DNA of 64,000 nucleotides from Xestospongia bergquistia (taxonomy: Eukaryota; Porifera; Demospongiae; Haplosclerida; Petrosiidae), in NCBI GenBank assembly GCA_963965975.1, contig OZ014425.1, positions 4,787,501-4,851,500 of the forward strand, given 5' to 3'. This document shows positions 54,699-64,000 of the stretch, piece after piece. The position numbers were made by a program, and so were the translations under genes. Every line of letters begins with the position of its first letter. The first letter of the stretch is position 1. Below the pieces are notes generated by a model that was not told where the DNA came from, ran no database searches, and saw only the letters and a list, made by a program, of their open reading frames with translations.

Positions 54699-56509
54699 CT
54701 AATATACTTCAGGAGATGTTGCAGCCTGTTCTGTTTGATACTGCTCCAATAAAGCTTGAAGTTGTGCCTCTGTTAACATTACTACCTCCTACATGAATGT
54801 ATTAATAGATAACAATATAACAATTACATACTTTATTATCAGTAATGTCCTTTGACTGGTACAGTCTAGTAAGTTGTTCATCAATTTCTAAGAATCTTTT
54901 ACGTTCTGATCGATGTTCTTGTAACACTGCAAGGACTTCTTCTCCTGGTTGCTTAGCAACACTAGTGTACTCCATTGTCTGTGTAAAATATAATGTTTTA
55001 GTTAATATATTGTTTACCAGTGTTCAAATTTAGTATTTTAGTAAATTTTTTTTTAATATCCATCACTATCTATTAAGTATCTATTAGTAGTAGAAATAAT
55101 GGATGGACGAGTATTCACAATAGACAGACAAGCATACACAATGGATAAATGAAATGCATGAGGACATAGAAATGGACACAAGTATTAACTTACAGGTGAT
55201 TGTAATTCACTAGTTAATGTAAGTGCTGGAACTAAACTCTCTAACTGTCTATGATATGAGACTAACATTATATCTTTGGAATAAAATCTTACTTATCTAT
55301 ATTATTGAGGATTGCTAGGTCCTCACTACTGTAACCAAATCCTTCTTTTATCTTGCATTGAGTCTCCTCTTCATCTAAATTGTTTTCATCGTCTTCCTCT
55401 TCCAATAATTCCTCAAGACGTTTCTTTTCAGTTTCTGTCATAGCAACAACTTGACTTGCCTCTCCAGCTAACTAGAGAGCAAAAATATGATATAGTTCTG
55501 TTACCATAGTAACCATGCTGACCTCTTTGTTTCTGGCAATGTAATGACTATCATTTTTAATTGACTTCTTTTTTGATTGACTTTCATTTTCATTTTGTTC
55601 AGACTCATTCCCATCTTCATTGGGATGAGTTTCAGTCTCCAAACATTCCACAATACACTCAATATCATCTGTTAGACAATCACTAACATACATAAATTAT
55701 TTCACTTACGTTTTCTTTCAAGAGGCTGTGTAGGAAATACAGGTAGAGCTCCAATAGAAACATCACCTATTAAATATAGTCTATGAATGATTCTCTTAAT
55801 TTAATTAGTCATACTAATTGAGGGGTCTAACTCCCATTGATCAGAACTCTCCAATAAACTCCGTTGTTTTTTGATCTCCTTTTCTTTCTAAATTAAAAAC
55901 CTACATTTAATTAGTTGTGTACATTAAAGGGACATACCTTTGAGATATCAGCAAGTTTGATGTCTAGTCGTTTCATTTTTGCTATTCCTTTTTTTATTTT
56001 TATAATCATATCTCCATTATCATCATCTATCTCACTCTCAAGGGAAACATCTACTGGTCTGTCTGCCATGACCTCCTCATTATGGATCACTTCATTATGC
56101 TTTTGTTTGTTGTTAATTTCTCTCTGAACTGTTTCTGCTAACTCATACACTCTTTTATAAAACTCATCAGGTTGGACTGTCTCCGCCCCTTCGTTATTGA
56201 TACTATGAGGGGCTAATGAGGACATTAATTTATACTGAGATATGCATACTAAACTTACATACCATCTGGAGTTAGGTATTCTAAATGACTGTGTGATCTC
56301 TGTTATGGAAAGAATGAAGAGTGAACATGTAACATGTACATATGTCACCTTGTCATTTACTCCATAAGTTGTAGTATCATTTTCATCTCTCTCATAGATT
56401 GCAATACTATATAAAATAAAGAGAACTATATTATAAAGAGGTTGTGAACTGTAGCTAACCTTCCTGGGTTCAGCAGTTCCATTGTGTTATGGGTGTCAGC
56501 TTCCATCAT
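54699..56509 (-). CDS. FSIP1: FSIP1-like coiled-coil protein
   Basis: Eleven exons, complement of 54699-54788, 54832-54978, 55194-55248, 55293-55471, 55523-55668, 55710-55766, 55815-55887, 55938-56212, 56263-56299, 56349-56406 and 56460-56509; 388 residues. It matches fibrous sheath-interacting protein 1 at several blocks: AKMKRLDIKLADISKKEKEI, YIARNKELAGEASQVV with MTETEKKRLEELLEEEDDE, PGEEVLAVLQEHRSERKRF and EIDEQL, and the end block MLTEAQLQALLEQYQ. Long acidic/basic helical stretches suggest coiled coil. FSIP1 is a sperm flagellum protein in mammals; here it may belong to the choanocyte or sperm axoneme (inference). Human FSIP1 (581) has a longer C-terminus. Its start is only 56 bp from that of NDUFB11-like. 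Confidence 0.82.
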
Positions 56510-56565
56510 TTTAAATTTCCCGCTATACTCGCACGAATTTTATCGTGGGCGTGGTCGCTGTAAAC
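56510..56565. promoter_or_regulatory. 56-bp bidirectional promoter core, FSIP1/NDUFB11
   Basis: Only 56 bp separate divergent ATGs, so both 5' UTRs and core promoter elements must overlap or lie within the coding regions. It includes GTGGGCGTGG (near 56545-56554), a GC/KLF-like box. Confidence 0.6.
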
Positions 56566-57012
56566 ATGGCTACTTTCCGAAAGGTTTGGAGGAGATGGAG
56601 TCAGTTTTCACCGCTTATTAAACCCAATAGACTTCGAGCTACCGTATCTACAGACCTAGATAAACCAGAGCCTCCGAATGGTTTCTTATTTAACGAGAAA
56701 GTAAGAGCAATAATAATTCAATAATAAATAATTATATATTCTATATCTTTTTACAGCCTTTGCTCCCAGGAGAAAAAAGACAAAAGGAAGAATGGGAGAA
56801 TTTATGGGTATATGGTATGGGACTTAACTTCATACTTTTCTTAGTAGTTTGCATTTGGAAACCTGATACCAGGTATGAGTTTTTGAGTATCAAACTGAAT
56901 CTATAGGAATTAGGCAATAATGTTAATATGTTTTCCTTCTTCGTTTAGTATAAGTGTTTGGGGCAGGAAGAAGGCTCTGGAAAGATTAGAAAAGGCAGAA
57001 AACGCTGACTAA
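56566..57012 (+). CDS. NDUFB11: NDUFB11/ESSS-like complex I subunit
   Basis: Three exons: 56566-56700, 56757-56872 and 56949-57012; 104 residues. The basic N-terminus (MATFRKVWRRWSQFSPLIK) looks like a mitochondrial presequence. FLFNEKPLLPGEKRQKEEWE leads into one transmembrane helix (LWVYGMGLNFILFLVVCIWK), then PDTSISVWGRRKALERLEKA. The layout of presequence, acidic/PGEKR region, single helix and PDT-W-R-A motif fits the ESSS/NDUFB11 accessory subunit of the complex I membrane arm. Other single-helix complex I subunits cannot be excluded by eye. AATAAA is at 57088. Confidence 0.68.
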
Positions 57013-57160
57013 CAACAGAAACATTTGACATATATAATATTATTAATTAATAGGATGACATAATTAACAATTGTACAATTCATTTGAAATAAAAAAATTA
57101 TTTAGCAAAAATTAAAATTGTAAGAATGGATGAATTTTGTAACATATAGAAACTGTTATG

Positions 57161-59691
57161 TCATACTCTGGAAGCAGACAAAGTCAGAGGAATCATTCTT
57201 GTTCTTTCCTCTTCTTCACGATATCTCTCCAGGTGCTGGCTAATTTCAAGTTTCTGCTTAATAGCTCGCTCCAGATAAACATTAACAAGTTTATTCTCAC
57301 TTCGAAGTTGGTCACACTCTCCTCTCACTTCATCTATTTTTCTCTTTAACTTGCTAATTTCTCCGAGATATTCTTGACAACGTCGTGATGTCAAAGCACA
57401 TAGACTGGTCTGGTCATCTCTCTCTTTACGTAGAGTTTTAATTTTATGTTTCAATTGATTGATTTCAGTTTCATGAGCTCTGTTTTGACTGTCTAACTTA
57501 CTCTTTAAACTGCTTACGGTAACATCCACTGTTGTCTGACGTGCTTTCATAATAGTACGTAACTGAGTCACTTCCTCTGTCTTGTTAGCTAAACGAGCTC
57601 GTAGCTTATTAACTGTACCTTCAAGTTCTGCTATTTTCTTCAGAGAGTTGTCATCGGACTTACCCGTGATATTTCCTGCCATAAGATGAGACGATGTCTT
57701 TAATGAATGCTCCAACATTCTCCTTGTAAAAGCTTCTAGTGGAACTCGAACTTGACGAAGTAAGTCTCGTAGTTGAGTTACTTCAGCAACTGTTTGATTT
57801 TCTTGATTAATTTTCAGTTTCTTTTTGCCTTCTTGTACTGATAGGTAAAAGACATCAGGTGTGTCTTCGTTGCTTGGCAACAGAGAGGAGGATTTCTCAG
57901 TGTTGACTTCAGGTGAAGAAGGAGGAGGTGTGGAGAACTTATTTTCTGCGTGAAGACTTGTTACAGCTTTATGGAGATTAAGAATCTCTTCTTTCATTGA
58001 TATCATTTCTCCTGTTGAATTGACTAAAACAACTTCTAGTTTCTCTATGTTGTTCACATTGTGACTGAGTTTCTCTTCAAGTTCTGTGACACGACCTCTG
58101 AGCTCTACATTTCTTAATTGTTCCTCTGTTATCTCCTTTTGAAGTTTCTCTCCTTCTAATTTTGAAGTGTCTCTTAGACGACTCATTTCTTCCTTAGATC
58201 CTTCCAGCTCAATTTCTAGAGTTGCTTTCTCTCCGCTAAGTGAACTCAACTTGCTTTTAAGTTGGCCTATAATTTCCTTTTTAGCAGTCAGTTCATCTTT
58301 TAAACTTGTTATATCAACTTCTTTCCCCTCAATATCTTGTTGATACTTGACTCTCCATTTCTCCAACTCACTACACGTCACTTCCAACTCCCTCACTTTT
58401 TTCTCAAGCTGTGCTTTTTCTGATTCCAAGATATGATTTTTAACCTCTGCTTCTTTTAATTTAATTTGTAATTCCCCCGAACGATTTTGTCCATTTGTTG
58501 ATAGTTGAAGCTCTGATGTAGCTGATGGGAGGAATGAATGTTGTAATTCACTCAATAAACTTGGTAGGCGGGGTTTTGTAGAGAAAGGAGTTGAATGCAT
58601 ATTGTCACCATTGGGAAGAGGAGACGTTGGTGCAGATATCGATTGAAGGGGATCAATGTCGCTAGCAAGATGGGTAATACTTTCTGTCAGCCATGGGACA
58701 CGATCAGGTGATCTTAACATATCTTCTTGAATTCTAGTCTCCAGAATAGTTTTGGCTTCTCTCTCTTCGTTAAGAGCTTGAAAGACATCTTTCGTTTGTT
58801 GTTCTAAATCATCTCGTTCGTGTAAAATACTGTCATATTGTTCTTGTAGAGAAATTAGGTCAGAATGTAATGAATTGTTTTGTTCAGTTAGATTGTGAAG
58901 TTCTTCTTCATACTGGGTAATCTTCTCTAATTTAGGGCGTGTTCTCTCAACTTCATTTCGAAGATCATCCAACTCAGTCTGCATGTTGAGCTCCTCTTTC
59001 TTTAGTGACCGAATCTCTTCTTTCTGAACACTAATGTCTTTCTTGAGCCTATGATAATAGAGAAGAAGTAATAATATCAATTGCCTGTATATTTTAAAGT
59101 AATAAATACCTTTCATTCTCACTGCTCAGTATAGTATTTGCATCAACAAGGTAGTCGTGTTGTGAAGATGTCTTCTTTAGCTGACGTTCCAGTCCACGAC
59201 GCTCTTCTTCGAGTCCCTCAACCCTTACTAAAAGCTCCTTCTCCCTCCCATCCATCTCATCCAACAACTGCTCTCTTTGACGTTCAATATCTCTGATTCT
59301 TTTCTCATAATCTCTCTGTACTTGTCGTAGTGTCTAAAAGGAAGTGATATCATAGTCAGGTTGAGGAGGGAATATCCATACATGAATTGACGTATCAAGC
59401 TCTTGTTTAGTTGTCTCATACAAAGAAGTCAACTCCTCTGTTTTATACTGAAGCTGTTGTTTCTCTTCTAAAAGGACCAGACCATATTCAGCTGCTTTAG
59501 CTCTTTCTTCATTTGCCTAACAAAACAAGAAGATACAAAACCTTCCTCAGAATTGTTATCGTGATAAATCTTACTCTCATAAATTCTGCGTTCACTCGAT
59601 CTAGTTCTTCCCTTAAAGCCTGCATCTCCATATTACTATCAAATGAACTAGGTTTGGTTAGACCATTAATGATTAGCCCAGTAGTTTCCAT
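57161..59691 (-). CDS. BICD: Bicaudal-D dynein adaptor
   Basis: Four coding exons, complement of 57161-59048, 59110-59333, 59382-59516 and 59575-59691; 787 residues, almost all coiled coil. Residues 45-56 (AKAAEYGLVLLEE) are the CC1 box (AAxxG) that binds the dynein light intermediate chain. The C-terminal coiled coil (LRTIMKARQTTVDVTVSSLK, LTSRRCQEYLGEISKLKRK, AIKQKLEISQHLE) matches the cargo-binding end of BICD1/2, which binds Rab6 and RanBP2. It links dynein-dynactin to vesicles, mRNA complexes and nuclei. A noncoding first exon probably lies near 60558-60600, with the acceptor at 59712-59713 just before the start codon exon. The last exon holds 80% of the CDS. Confidence 0.92.
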
Positions 59692-59711
59692 TTGGCACAA
59701 AAAGAACAACT

Positions 59712-60786
59712 AGACAAAGAGAAAGGAAATACTATTTACTATTATTAGTGGTACAAAGACAATAGACAAAATATTACTTTTATTTGTAGACATAATAATA
59801 TGATATTAAATGTCATTGTTATTGGATGTTGTATCTATTATAAAGATCAATATTTACTTAATAGAATTATGTAGTATCATGTGAGTTTGTGGTAATCGAT
59901 ATATATGTAATGATACACAAAAGGACATATTTGTGCATTGTATTACAGCTGTGACAATAAGAGACTATAACTAAATCGTATTAACATTGACAATACACAG
60001 TTAAGGCTTCAGTAATTTGTGATTATTCCCACAATTGGAACTAAATCTTATGTTTGTAGTATTATGTGACTGGGTGGTTGATAAACCTTATATAGCAAAT
60101 GTCATATGACAACAGATTCCATTCAATTGTACTCAAATTATTAAGAAAATAGCCATGGCTTGGCTACCACTCCTATGATGTCATTATGACATTGTTAACA
60201 ATTGCCTATATATCTTTTTAAATTACTAGCTATTATTTCCTATAATTATAATTGTGTTAATTATTACTATTATAATTTATTATATCAACAATCAATATTT
60301 AAATAATATGTATTAGTTATTATAATGATGTCATAATATACATTATATAATTAATATTACATTTTACAACAATATTAGTTACAAATCTTCTTATACACCA
60401 CTAAATGATACAATAAACAATCTACATTATATCTATATCATCACAGATATTAAAGTACTCTAATATCTATGACATTATTAGTGAGGGAAGGGGTCAAGTG
60501 ATACGAGTATTTTAATTCTATACCACTACAACAAAGTATGTTATGCTATTGACTTACCTCTCTTCTATTCTATCATCAGCTGGTGAACTACAACAGGATA
60601 CGTTGTCTGTATACACTAGTTCGTTAAGCTCAAGTTTGTATGTTATTATAACTGCAACTCCACGCCCTCTTTACTGACATAGTAATAATTATCACGCCCA
60701 CTTGCACTTTCAAAATTGGGTGGGGCTGCTCCAATAGTCTCTCCTTTCTTTCGTTCTCTCTTCCTTTGATTTAGACATAGAAAGAA
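59712..60786. other. BICD 5' intron and BICD/APPL bidirectional promoter
   Basis: About 1.1 kb. From 59712 to about 60557 it is a probable 5' UTR intron of BICD; 60600-60786 is the shared promoter with APPL. No coding exon is seen. The region near 60230-60360 is very AT-rich. Confidence 0.5.
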
Positions 60787-63700
60787 ATGCCAGCTGGTAA
60801 AAAAGTAGATCTCCATGATGCTCTTGAGGATTCGCCTCAGGTGAGTTTATTAGAAGATATGTAAAGAAGGATGGCTGAATTAGATCCCAAATCTAACTAA
60901 TAGGGTGTGTCCTCTTGAAATAATACTTTTGTATGTTGTATGTAGACTCAGGCACATGTGGCTAGTATGGAAAGTTCTATATCACCACTCAAAGACTTTG
61001 TGTTCCAGCTCAAAGAAACATCTCAATCTCTCCATAATCATCAGGTTAGACATCATATGTATAATTATTAATTTTTTTTATTTTCTAACTAGGCAAAAGT
61101 TTCTGAAACTGTGAACACATTAGCTAATATACTCAGTTCAGCTGATGATAAGGTATAATGTTACAACAAATGATTAAAAAATGACGTAAATTTGTAGCTG
61201 TTTGGAGAGAAAGATCCATTCATGGTAGGAGCCTTGAGGCAGCTTGGAAAATATATCTCTGAGGTAACAAGTATTTTTAGAGCATAGACATACTAATTTT
61301 GCAGAAAAAATCTCTTTGATCAATATATTATGTTCATTTTACAAATTTTTGTTTGAGTTCCTTTCATTCTTTTCTGTTAGCTTTACTCTTGGCAAGAGAT
61401 GTTGTGTTCACAACTTGATCAAGCAGTTGTGCAGCAGTTGGATAGTTTCCTGAGCAATGATCTCACTCGTGTGACAAGCCTCAAAGAGGCTTTCCATTCA
61501 GCCAGAGGAGGTGAGATTTAATGACTTGTAATAACTTGTAATGAGATAGTTATGCTTGCTCTCGTGTGACACAGAACATGATCAGTCAATGATCAAATAT
61601 AATCGTGTTTCAAAGAAAAAAGAGACGGAAAGAAGCAGATTTGATGCTAACTCTGAACTGTTTGCAACTCGTAGACGATTTCACCAGGTCAGCAAAATGT
61701 TGTTGCATTTTTTTACACTAAATGCTTGTTTAGTCTTCACTGCAGTATTATGCTGAACTCAATAACTTTCAAATGAAGAAAAAGTTCTCAGTTTTAGATC
61801 CTATGCTCGCCTTTATGCATTCTCAGGTACTGTCAGGATATAATGCCAGCTGCCACTTCTATGAATCTTTTTTTTGTTCTATAGCTTGCATATTTCAAAA
61901 TGGGACATGAGATATTAACTGATGAAGTTGGCAAGTTTTTAACTACATTGAATGTGGAAATACAAAAGTTAATAACAATATATTTCTTGTTTGTTTACAT
62001 GTTTACGTATTTACATGTTTACATGTTTACATATTTACATGTTTACATGTTTACATGTTTACATGTTTACATGTTTATATGTTTACATGTTTACATGTTT
62101 ATATGTTTACATGTTTACATGTTTATATGTTTACATGTTTACATGTTTATATGTTTACATGTTTATATGTTTACATGTTTTGTTACTTTAAAAGAGCACA
62201 AAGTGAACATGAACAGCTTGTCAAGCAACAGAAACAAGTTGCTGAAAACTTGGAGCACCAGTCTGCCCAGCTGTGTGTACCAGATCCTGACCCATCAGGT
62301 GTGCTGTGTGTTTATGAAAGTAAATTATATCATGCAGCTCCTTTATAATATTTAGATCCTTTTGTGGAGTATCAACCTGCTAATCTTCAACTGCAGTCCA
62401 AATCTGGTTATCTTTTATATAGACAGTAAGATTGAGTGCAATGTGCAGACAATAAACTTATCAATTTCGAAATTTTCTTGCTTAGACAAGGGTCAAAGTG
62501 GGAACGTGTATATTTCTATACTAAAGGTCACCTTCTCTATTGGCAACAAGCAAATAAGGTTTGTTTAGTACAGCTGATGTAATGTTGATGTCATTTGTTC
62601 ATGCAGGCTGCGGAAGTGTTATTGGATCTGACGTCAGAGGGTGTTGATGCATCTTCTACTGATTTAGATGATCGGCGTTATGTGTTCCAAATTATTGCTA
62701 TTCAATTGAAACAGCAGCAACCAGTTCGAAGGCAGGTCCCTAATGTAACAAGAGATTGTTTAAGAGTATCTTTATTATATCTAGGCCTTTATATTTTCAA
62801 GCAGAAAGTGCTAAATCTCGTGATGAGGTATAGTTGTTGAGAAATTATTTTGATCTCTTATTTCAAATAGTGGATTGCAACTGTTATAAATATTGTCTCA
62901 AAACGAAGTCAGCCACAACCTCAAACACAAGATTTATTGCAAGTGAATAATATTTCAGGATAACAAAATCATAATATAAGTCTAAGTAGATTTGTAAGTC
63001 TGTTTAATGTTTTTATACTTTTGTTTAGTTTGAAACTCGTGAAAGAACTGATTCTGATCTTGTGAGGTATGTACTCATTAATGCACTTCTTGTATATATC
63101 CCTATTCCCAGGATGGAACGAGAACGAGTCCGTACCTTTGTCAAATCTCAATCGACTTCTAGAGTACCCTCTACTTATCAGCCTGAACCATCAATCAAGA
63201 AACAGCAACAACTGGCTCCTCCTACTAGACCTCCACCACCAAAACTAGCTCCACCTACTAGACCTCAACTGCCTCAACAAGAGAAAACAAGACAATCTCG
63301 TCCTCCACCTCCTCCGTAAGTCTACCCTCAAAATTGTGTTATTAATACATATTATATAGTATTGGAGGAAATGGAAGAGAAGACCAACAGACTGTACAGA
63401 AATTACTGGAACTATCAGATTATGTGAACATGGATAGTTCTCAAGAAGGATATTTGCGTTCTTTTGTTGTTCGATACTTGGGTTCTCTCGAGGTTGACAA
63501 AAACAAAGGTTACAAATTTAAACTCTCTTACAGAGTTAAGTGATTGTGTTTATAGGTGTTGACGTTGTCAAGGATACCATTAGAAGGATCATTGCAGCTC
63601 GTGCTCTTAAGAATATAATGGGTGTGTGTCATGTGAACATGATAGTGACACATAGAGTCGTCAGGTAAGTTCCTCTTACATGTAGTAACTATTTTATTAG

Positions 63701-63879
63701 ATACTTATGTAACAGTTTAACAGATATTAAAACTGGCCGTGTAACTGACCAATTTAAATTGAAAGATATCTCATACTGTGCTAAACATCCTGAGAATGAA
63801 AAGTACATAATTAGATGATGGATATATAGATGAATGGATGAATTAGATAAATAGATAAATATAAAATAAAATAAAATAA

Positions 63880-63953
<74 letters not shown>

Positions 63954-64000
63954 AGATTATTTGGTATGATTGCTCGTAACTGGCAAGATGGTAAGCAGAA
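60787..64000 (+). CDS. APPL: APPL endosomal adaptor (BAR-PH-PTB), cut by window edge
   Basis: Twenty exons seen: 60787-60840, 60946-61044, 61093-61152, 61198-61263, 61381-61510, 61575-61687, 61734-61826, 61885-61967, 62195-62298, 62356-62425, 62486-62558, 62607-62731, 62785-62827, 62871-62942, 63029-63066, 63112-63315, 63360-63508, 63556-63664, 63716-63802 and 63956-64000 (incomplete); about 605 residues. The BAR domain starts ALEDSPQTQAHV as in APPL1 (LEDSPQT) and includes YFKMGHEILTDEVGKFL. CVPDPDPS leads into the PH domain (KSGYLLYRQQGSKWERVYFY). A proline-rich linker follows (APPTRPPPPKLAPPTRP), then the PTB domain (FVVRYLGSLEVDKNKG ... IIAARALKNI ... NEKLFGMIARN). It binds Rab5 and signalling receptors on early endosomes. 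The intron 62732-62784 appears to use a GC donor. Confidence 0.93.
61991..62180. repeat. TTTACATG/TTTATATG tandem array, APPL intron 8
   Basis: About 190 bp of 10-bp units (TTTACATG with GT), with regular TATATG variants in higher-order groups of two or three. It fills almost the whole intron between 61967 and 62195 and reads open in all three plus-strand frames. Confidence 0.95.
62732..62784 (+). other. Probable GC-AG intron of APPL
   Basis: Exon ends CGAAG and intron begins GCAGGT; acceptor is ATCTAG. Only this donor is in phase with the next exon, which must read PLYFQAESAKSRDEW as in APPL (FILQAESKKDHEEW). The GT three bases downstream would give an early stop. Confidence 0.72.
63881..63952. 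repeat. (TTA)n microsatellite, last visible APPL intron
   Basis: About 24 units of ATT, directly before the acceptor at 63954-63955. Confidence 0.95.

Noticed and set aside
61991-62348. 151- and 97-codon frames over the APPL intron repeat
   Set aside because: Frames are open only because the TTTACATG repeat lacks stops. The true exon 62195-62298 explains the conserved part.

Overview
This is a gene-dense piece of an animal nuclear genome. The DNA is AT-rich and most genes are split by tiny introns, often 45-100 bp. About 22 protein-coding genes fit in 64 kb, several with less than 400 bp between them. Gene content (TULP4, FBXL5, OTUD5, SNIP1, DCP1, PFKFB, LTA4H, CEP41, an ADAM10-type protease, EDEM1, FSIP1, BICD and APPL homologues) is clearly metazoan. 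Compact genes, AT richness and divergence from bilaterian proteins suggest a demosponge of the Amphimedon kind; that placement is inference. Exon structures were built by hand from splice consensus, reading frame and family knowledge. All multi-exon CDSs close in frame.

Layout, left to right: TULP4-like (-), an ankyrin/discoidin-like/SAM protein (-), FBXL5 (+), an intronless DYRK2-type kinase (-), OTUD5 (-), a CBR1-like reductase (+), a PIM-like kinase (+), a C1orf74-like protein (-), SNIP1 (-), DCP1 (+), a doubtful membrane ORF (-), PFKFB (+), LTA4H (-), CEP41 (-), an unrecognised AT-hook/cysteine-rich protein (+), omega-class GST (-), ADAM10-like (-), an unrecognised secreted cysteine-rich protein (+), EDEM1 (-), FSIP1-like (-), NDUFB11-like (+), BICD (-), and APPL (+, cut by the right edge).

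Eight gene pairs are head to head (ankyrin/FBXL5, OTUD5/CBR1, SNIP1/DCP1, CEP41/AT-hook, ADAM/secreted, FSIP1/NDUFB11 and BICD/APPL; the PFKFB neighbour is uncertain). Start codons lie as little as 56 bp apart, so bidirectional promoters are likely. No single pathway joins the genes. There are loose themes: cilium/centrosome (CEP41, FSIP1, perhaps DYRK2 and BICD), ubiquitin (FBXL5, OTUD5, SOCS box of TULP4) and secretory-pathway or surface proteolysis (EDEM1, ADAM10-like).

The most unusual points are a U12-type AT-AC intron in the ADAM gene, a probable GC-AG intron in APPL, long (CT)n microsatellites placed on the sense strand next to 3' splice sites, a short repeat inside an ankyrin-gene intron with an inverted copy downstream of the same gene, a complete iron-sensing FBXL5, a DYG-motif PIM kinase, and an unusual ankyrin-discoidin-SAM architecture.
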